A stretch of 64,000 nucleotides of DNA, taken from positions 682,001 to 746,000 of the forward strand of contig NZ_CP108488.1 of the NCBI RefSeq assembly GCF_035987325.1, written 5' to 3'. Positions within the stretch are counted from its first letter, which is position 1. Each line of letters begins with the position of its first letter. This document shows, one piece after another, positions 59,470-64,000 of the stretch. A program made the position numbers and the translations under genes. Source of the DNA: Streptomyces sp. NBC_01244. Lineage in GTDB: Bacteria > Actinomycetota > Actinomycetes > Streptomycetales > Streptomycetaceae. The notes under the pieces were generated by a model. It was not told the DNA's origin. It worked only from the letters and a program-made list of their open reading frames with translations, and ran no database searches.

Positions 59470-59867
59470 CCCCGGGGCCTGGCGATGAGGTGTTCGCCGA
59501 GCTGCTCGACCAGTTCGGACATGTTGTGGCCGACGAGTCCGGCGTCGGCGTCCTCGCCCGCGACGAGCGCGAGGTGCGCCCCCTCGCCGGCCTCGACGAT
59601 GAACAGGATCCCGCCATAGAACTCGGCCATGGCCGAGCGGACTCCGCCGGTTCCGTCGCCGAACTCGATGGACGCCCCGTGGGACAGGCTCTGGATGCCG
59701 GCGGCGATCGCGGCGAGCTGGTCGGCCTGGTCGACGGAGAGCTCGGGCGTGCGGCACAGCTTGAGGCCGTCGCGGGAGAGCACAAGGGCGTGGCGGGCAC
59801 CCGGTGTCCGCTCCAGGAGGCCTTCGAGGAGCCAGTTGAGCGTCTCGTCGGTGGTGAAGCCGGTCAT
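59466..59867 (-). CDS. cvnB: Conservon roadblock/LC7 protein CvnB
   Basis: A 133-residue roadblock/LC7-domain protein: LNWLLEGLLERTPGARHALVLSRDGLKLCRTPELSVDQADQLAAIAAGIQSLSHGASIEFG and GILFIVEAGEGAHLALVAGEDADAGLVGHNMSELVEQL. Such proteins regulate small GTPases, here CvnD. It overlaps CvnA by 4 bases. Confidence 0.93.
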   Translation of the reverse strand: MTGFTTDETLNWLLEGLLERTPGARHALVLSRDGLKLCRTPELSVDQADQLAAIAAGIQSLSHGASIEFGDGTGGVRSAMAEFYGGILFIVEAGEGAHLALVAGEDADAGLVGHNMSELVEQLGEHLIARPRG

Positions 59868-61618
59868 GATCGCGTGTTGCCTTCCGGGTCTGGGGTGTGC
59901 TCGGGCTGCTGCTCGTCGCCGGGGGCGCCGGCCTCGCCTGAGGCTGCTCCGCCCGGTGCCGCGGCGCCGCGGACGGCTTGGCGGAAGCTGCCGAACCGCG
60001 CGGCCGACCGGGACGCCCCGCCGGGCGCGGAGGCCGTGGCAGGGGCCGTGGCGGAGGCCGGGGAGGTACGGGTCTCGGTGCCCGCACCGTCCGTGCCCTC
60101 GGGGTGGGCCGCTGCCAGGGTCCGGCCGCGGCGGCGCTGGGGCAGGCCGCTGTCGCCGAAGTGCGGGTGCTCGCCGGTGGATTCGGACCCGGCGCCGGCG
60201 CGGGCGTCGGCTTCGGCTTCGGCTTCGGCGTCAGGGCCGGTACCGGTGCCGCTGCCCGCTTCGCCGCCCACCGCGGTCCCGCGGTCCGTCGCCGTACGGT
60301 CCTGCGCGCGGACGGTGTCGTCCTGACCGGCGGCGGTGTCGTGCACGGCCTCGGGCTCGGGCCCGGCCGCGGCGGAAGCTCCGGGCGCCGCGGGAGCCTC
60401 CTGCGCGGCCCGGGCGGCCGGCTGCGCCGGGATGGCGAGCGGCGCGGCGGGGGCTTCGGCGGGCGTGCGGCTGATGAGCTCCTGCGGGAGCATCATCAGT
60501 GCGCCCGTACCACCGCGGGCGGAGGGCCGGAAGGAGACGGTCAGTCCGTGCTTGCGGGCGAGTCGGCCGACCACGGCGAGGCCGAGGCGGGTGCCGGACA
60601 GTCCTGCCAGGTCCAGGGAAGCGGCGGTCACGGCCTGTTCGGCGCGGCGCAGTTGGACCTCGCTCATGACGAGGCCGCTGTCCTCGACGGTGATGACGAT
60701 CCCGGACGGCACCTCCTCCACGTAGACGTGGACCTCGGCGGTCGGCGGGGAGAAGTTGGCCGCGTTGTCGAGGAGTTCGGCGAGGGCGTGCATGACGCCC
60801 TCGGCCGCGTGTCCGGCGACGGCGGCGTCGCTGGTGGAGTGGAGCCTGACGCGCTGGTAGCCGCCGATACGGCCCATCGCGCCGCGAAGGATCGATTCCA
60901 TGACGATCGGCTTCGCCCAGCGGCGGCCCGAACGGGCCCCGGTCAGTACGGCGATGGAGTCGGCGAGGCGGCCGGCCTGGGCGGTGCGGTGGTCGAGGTG
61001 GAGCAGGTCGCCGAGGACGTCCTCGTCGGCGTGCCGGTGCTCCATGTCGCGCAGGTCGGCGAGCATCGCCGTGGCCAGGGCCTGCATCCGGCCGGCGGCG
61101 TTGGCGGCCGCGGCCATGGCGGCGGCCCGGCCGGACTCGGCACGGCGCAGCTCACCGCCGAGCCGCTCGCGGGAGGCGTTCTGGGCGGCGGCCAGTCCGT
61201 CGAGTTCGGCGGCGTGCGCGCCGGCCAGGTGTTCCAGTGCGGCGGAGTGGTCGCCCGTCAGCCGCTCCAGTACGGCGGTGTGTTCGGCGGTGAGGCGGGT
61301 GCGTTCGGCCGTGCGCGCGGCCGTGTCACGGGCCGCGTCGGCGATCAGCCGGGCGATGTGCCCGTCACGGGCGACCAGTTCGGCGCTCAGGCCGGAGATG
61401 CGGCCGCGCTGCGTCCTGGAGGTGCGCGCACTCCAGGTCACCGCGAAGGCCGCGACCGCGAGCAGCAGGACGCCCGCGCCGGCGAACCAGCCGAGGGCGG
61501 TGGCGATGGACGACGGGGCCGCGGCCACCGCCGCCGTGGTGAGCGCGCCACCGGCCACTGCGGTGATCAGCAGGGCCAGCGCGGAGGGGCGAAGGGGGGA
61601 GGGCGACGCCGTCATCAA
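59864..61618 (-). CDS. cvnA: Conservon sensor histidine-kinase-like protein CvnA
   Basis: A 584-residue membrane sensor. Two N-terminal transmembrane helices (about 13-33 and 42-63) lead into a long coiled-coil/HAMP-like helix with many Ala and His (75-190), then an HATPase_c domain (about 265-400; ALAELLDNAANFSPP, VEDSGLVMS, GTRLGLAVVGRLARKHG), then a low-complexity Pro/Ala/Glu tail (about 405-584). There is no clear phospho-acceptor H-box, as is usual for CvnA. It starts the cvnABCD-P450-P450 operon. Confidence 0.92.
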   Translation of the reverse strand: MMTASPSPLRPSALALLITAVAGGALTTAAVAAAPSSIATALGWFAGAGVLLLAVAAFAVTWSARTSRTQRGRISGLSAELVARDGHIARLIADAARDTAARTAERTRLTAEHTAVLERLTGDHSAALEHLAGAHAAELDGLAAAQNASRERLGGELRRAESGRAAAMAAAANAAGRMQALATAMLADLRDMEHRHADEDVLGDLLHLDHRTAQAGRLADSIAVLTGARSGRRWAKPIVMESILRGAMGRIGGYQRVRLHSTSDAAVAGHAAEGVMHALAELLDNAANFSPPTAEVHVYVEEVPSGIVITVEDSGLVMSEVQLRRAEQAVTAASLDLAGLSGTRLGLAVVGRLARKHGLTVSFRPSARGGTGALMMLPQELISRTPAEAPAAPLAIPAQPAARAAQEAPAAPGASAAAGPEPEAVHDTAAGQDDTVRAQDRTATDRGTAVGGEAGSGTGTGPDAEAEAEADARAGAGSESTGEHPHFGDSGLPQRRRGRTLAAAHPEGTDGAGTETRTSPASATAPATASAPGGASRSAARFGSFRQAVRGAAAPGGAASGEAGAPGDEQQPEHTPDPEGNTRS

Positions 61619-61979
61619 TCAAAGCCTCATACCGGGCGTAAAGGGAGGAGAAGGTTCCTGGCAACGAGGCATCACTATAGGAGAGTTGTTGATCGCTTTG
61701 GGCAGCCTCTGACAAGTTTTCCACTCAACCGCGACCGGTAAGTCGCCTTCTGTAGCGCTTTGGCCGGAAGGGAAATCGCCGGCTCGCGACATCCGATCCG
61801 CCCGCGTCTCGGTGGCCGGACGGTGGCCGGACGACCATCGGAACCGATCCCGCCCCGGCGGCGCCGTTGCGGATGGCTGCGTACACGGACCGATCATCAC
61901 ATTGCGGCCCATGACATCCTGTGACGTCACAACTCGCCGGACGGGATCGGCGGACGTCCGGGGAATATGGGGAAGGTCC
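61619..61979. promoter_or_regulatory. Divergent promoter region of conservon and ATP-grasp pair, with perfect palindrome
   Basis: 361 bases separate cvnA (leftward) and the ATP-grasp genes (rightward). TGTGACGTCACA (61920-61931) is a perfect 12-base palindrome 49 bases before the ATP-grasp ATG. Its half-sites TGTGA/TCACA are CRP-like but only 2 bases apart. An in-frame ATG at 61911 could extend the first ATP-grasp protein by 23 residues, but GGGGAAGG supports 61980. No gene or precursor peptide is seen here. Confidence 0.55.
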
Positions 61980-62957
61980 ATGAGGCTCTGCTTCCTGGTG
62001 GAGGAGCACTATCGCCACGACGGCATGCCGAACGAGGTGGTCCGGCAATTGAAGGCCTGGGGCCACCGGGTGGAGGTACTGCGGCCCGGTGGCTCGCTGC
62101 TGCGGATGAGCGAGGCCGTGGAGGCCGGCGCCCATGACGCCTGGGTCCTCAAGACGGTGTCCGGCGGGCCGGGGCTGACCCTGCTCGAAGCCGCCGCCGC
62201 GGCCGGTGCGATCACCGTCAACGACGCCCGCGCGATCCGGGGCGTACGGGACAAGGCGCTGGCCGCCGCCATCGGGCGCGGCCGGGGGCTGCCGCTGCCG
62301 CCGACGTACGCGGCGGCCCGGCCGGAGCTGCTGGCCGAGATCCCGGCGTCGGAGTACCCGCTGGTCGTCAAACCCGCCGACGGCAGCTCCGGTCGGGCCG
62401 TACACCTGCTGTCCTCGCCCGAGCGGCTGGCCGCGATGCTCCCCGAACTGGCCGGCGAGGGCATGCTCGTCGCGCAGCCGTACGTGCCGAACTCGGGCAC
62501 CGACCTCAAGGTGTACGCGGTCGGCGGGGAGCTCTTCGCCACCGAGCGCCGCTCTCCCCTGCATCCGGACACCTCCGTCCCGGAGCGCCTCGTCCCGTTG
62601 TCAGCCGAGATCGCGGAGATCGGCGCGCGGGTCGGTGAGGTGTACGGGCTCGACCTGTACGGGGTGGACGTGCTGCTGGGGCCCGACGGGCCGGTGGTCG
62701 TGGACGTGAACGACTTCCCGAGCTTCCGTCAGGTCCCGGACGCGGCGGCCCGGGTGGCCCGCGCGGTACTGGGCCTCGCCCGGGGCGCCGGTTCACGGCC
62801 CGGCGCCGGCGTCGCGGCCGCGCTCCCGCTCCGGCCCGGGCAGGCGATGTCGATCCCCCTCCAGGCCACAGCGGCCACCGCTGCCGCGGCTGCCGCGACT
62901 GCCGGTGCCGTCGCGGTCGTCACCCCGCCGGCCTCGCCCGCAGGAGAGCCCGTATGA
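61980..62957 (+). CDS. ATP-grasp ligase (RimK-like), first of a pair
   Basis: A 325-residue ATP-grasp enzyme forming an acyl-phosphate and then an amide-type bond. The pre-ATP-grasp start is MRLCFLVEEHYRHDGMPNEVVRQLKAWGHRVEVL. ATP-binding features are NDARAIRGVRDKALAAAI (about 81-98), YPLVVKPADGSSGRAV (Lys), VAQPYVPNSGTDLKVYAVGG, and metal-binding DVNDFPSF near 245. The C-terminal 60 residues are an Ala-rich low-complexity tail (ATAATAAAAAATAGAVAVV) not needed for the fold. Start has GGGGAAGG just upstream. It overlaps the second ATP-grasp gene by 4 bases, so they act together. No carrier, precursor peptide or amino acid supply gene is adjacent. Confidence 0.88.
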   Translation: MRLCFLVEEHYRHDGMPNEVVRQLKAWGHRVEVLRPGGSLLRMSEAVEAGAHDAWVLKTVSGGPGLTLLEAAAAAGAITVNDARAIRGVRDKALAAAIGRGRGLPLPPTYAAARPELLAEIPASEYPLVVKPADGSSGRAVHLLSSPERLAAMLPELAGEGMLVAQPYVPNSGTDLKVYAVGGELFATERRSPLHPDTSVPERLVPLSAEIAEIGARVGEVYGLDLYGVDVLLGPDGPVVVDVNDFPSFRQVPDAAARVARAVLGLARGAGSRPGAGVAAALPLRPGQAMSIPLQATAATAAAAAATAGAVAVVTPPASPAGEPV

Positions 62958-63736
62958 GGATCGGCCTGATCACGGACAACCCCGGGCATCCGCTGCTCTC
63001 TGCGGCGGCCGGCCTCCTGCGTGCCGCCGGACACGGGGTGGAACTGCTGGATCCCGGCGCGCCGGACGCGGCCGCCGGGGCACCGGCCGACGCGTACCTC
63101 CTCAAGGCACACACCCCGCACGGCCTGGAACTGGCCCGGCGCCTGGAGCGGCTCGGGGCCCCGGTGGTGAACTCCGCCGCGGCGACCGCGCTCTGCCAGG
63201 ACCGCACGCTGATGGCGGAGCTGGCGGTACGGGCCGGGCTGCCGTTCGCGGGAACCCGTACCGTCGGCGCGCTCGCGCGGTGGGCCGCCGGGGTCTCGCT
63301 GGGCTCCCCCGTGGTCGTCAAGAGCCGCCACAGCCGCCGTGCGGACCTCGTGGCCCTGGTCGACGACACCGTGCACCTCGGAAAGTTGGCGCACGACTGG
63401 CCCGAGGAGCCGGTGGTGGTCCAGGACTTCGCCCCGAACAGCGGCTGGGACCACAAGCTCTGGGCGATCGGCGACCGCGTCTTCGCGGCCCTGCGCCGTT
63501 CGGAACTCTCCCCGGAGGGCCGCGGCCCGACCCTGCCGCTGCCCCGGATCCCGGACGGCTGGGCCGATCTGACCCGCCGGGTCGGCGAGGTCTACTCCCT
63601 GGACGTCTACGGCGTGGACATCATCGCCACGGCCGACGGCTCCCCCCTGATCGTGGACGTCAACGCCTTCCCCGGCATCCGCGACCAGCCGGGCGCCCCG
63701 GAAGCCCTCGCGGACCTGGCCCTGCGCCGGGCCTAG
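62954..63736 (+). CDS. ATP-grasp ligase, second of a pair
   Basis: A 260-residue ATP-grasp protein related to its neighbour but shorter: MRIGLITDNPGHPLLSAAAGLLRAAGHGVELLD, VVNSAAATALCQDRTLMAELAVRAGLPFAGT, SPVVVKSRHSRRADLVALVDD, VVVQDFAPNSGWDHKLWAIGD and metal motif IVDVNAFPGI. The Lys in VVVKSRH replaces the usual VKPxxGSSG loop with an unusual Arg-rich loop, suggesting it may use a different substrate or be partly regulatory. ATGA overlap with the upstream gene. Confidence 0.85.
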   Translation: MRIGLITDNPGHPLLSAAAGLLRAAGHGVELLDPGAPDAAAGAPADAYLLKAHTPHGLELARRLERLGAPVVNSAAATALCQDRTLMAELAVRAGLPFAGTRTVGALARWAAGVSLGSPVVVKSRHSRRADLVALVDDTVHLGKLAHDWPEEPVVVQDFAPNSGWDHKLWAIGDRVFAALRRSELSPEGRGPTLPLPRIPDGWADLTRRVGEVYSLDVYGVDIIATADGSPLIVDVNAFPGIRDQPGAPEALADLALRRA

Positions 63737-63999
63737 GCAGCGACCGTCTCGCGGGTGCGGTAGAGCGGGGCGAAGGCGACCAGGAGGAGTACGGCTCCGA
63801 GGGGTATGAAGTCCTTGCCGACCAGGGGCACCACGGCGTTGGCGAGGACCAGCACGGGCGCCCACGGCTTCAGGACGCGGCGTGCCGCGAGCTGGGAGAC
63901 CAGGATCAGTTGGCCCACGAAGAACAGCAGCGGACCGAACTCGTAGACCACCGGGAGCATGCCGGGTATGTCCTGGACCCTGGTGAACATCTCTTCCAT
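63733..63999 (-). CDS. Small membrane protein (possibly partial at window edge)
   Basis: An 88-residue protein with about three hydrophobic segments (18-37, 43-60, 65-80). I do not recognise the family. It converges on the second ATP-grasp gene with a 4-base overlap of stops. Its ATG is at 63999, at the edge of the window, so an upstream start cannot be excluded. Confidence 0.65.
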   Translation of the reverse strand: MEEMFTRVQDIPGMLPVVYEFGPLLFFVGQLILVSQLAARRVLKPWAPVLVLANAVVPLVGKDFIPLGAVLLLVAFAPLYRTRETVAA

Positions 64000-64000
64000 G

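Overview
The window is high-GC, densely packed Streptomyces-type chromosomal DNA. The evidence is GTG-rich starts, a conservon operon (cvnABCD plus P450s), two ECF sigma/anti-sigma pairs, a chaplin, a rodlin, a whiE-type spore-pigment cluster, Tat signals and several secreted polysaccharide- and protein-degrading enzymes. I see no phage, plasmid, IS element, CRISPR array or canonical tRNA/rRNA gene. The theme is cell-surface and developmental biology.

Layout. 0.2-6.5 kb: a secreted lipase, then a leftward operon of a small membrane protein, a copper-radical oxidase, a Tat-exported DyP peroxidase with a C-terminal lectin domain, and an aldo/keto reductase. 6.7-13.7 kb: an acetyltransferase, a lipoprotein, a TetR regulator, a two-component system divergent from a collagen-like/PepSY membrane protein, and an acyl-CoA ligase. 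13.9-18.7 kb: an ECF sigma (SigK-like) with an RskA-like anti-sigma, a short chaplin, a molybdopterin oxidoreductase behind a SigK-like promoter, and a fasciclin lipoprotein. 18.9-21.7 kb: an RDD protein, a secreted protease and a LacI regulator. 21.8-29.4 kb: a type II PKS spore-pigment cluster with a divergent FAD monooxygenase and an orphan AccE-like small gene. 29.7-36 kb: a DUF4360 protein, a second copper-radical oxidase and a giant GH87-type glucanase. 36-39 kb: a decayed island with a head-to-head TetR/FAD-monooxygenase pseudogene pair and a chitinase pseudogene around an intact hutD-like gene. 39-43.4 kb: an MFS pump/MarR pair, a DUF5302 protein, a rodlin and a GH19 chitinase with chitinase-type operator repeats. 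43.5-54.7 kb: a giant LuxR regulator, a subtilisin-like protease, a prolyl aminopeptidase, DUF1838 and ABM proteins, a frameshifted regulator, a DUF1996 protein and a second ECF/anti-sigma pair. 54.8-55.9 kb: a conserved protein of unknown function followed by two tandem tRNA-like RNA modules in circularly permuted order. 55.9-64 kb: the conservon with two P450s, a pair of ATP-grasp ligases and a small membrane protein.

The most unusual element is at 54.81-55.12 kb (minus strand). Two modules each place a tRNA 3' half (anticodon-stem strand, T-arm, acceptor strand) before a matching 5' half (acceptor strand, D-arm, anticodon stem and loop). The acceptor strands pair across a short cap, and the 'anticodon' stems continue into further base-paired stems. 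This suggests a stable permuted tRNA-like ncRNA (Y-RNA-like, or a permuted tRNA precursor), not ordinary tRNAs. Other points of interest are the oxidase/peroxidase/reductase cassette, the SigK-like promoter positioned for a leaderless mRNA, a conservon P450 lacking the EXXR arginine, and the ATP-grasp pair.
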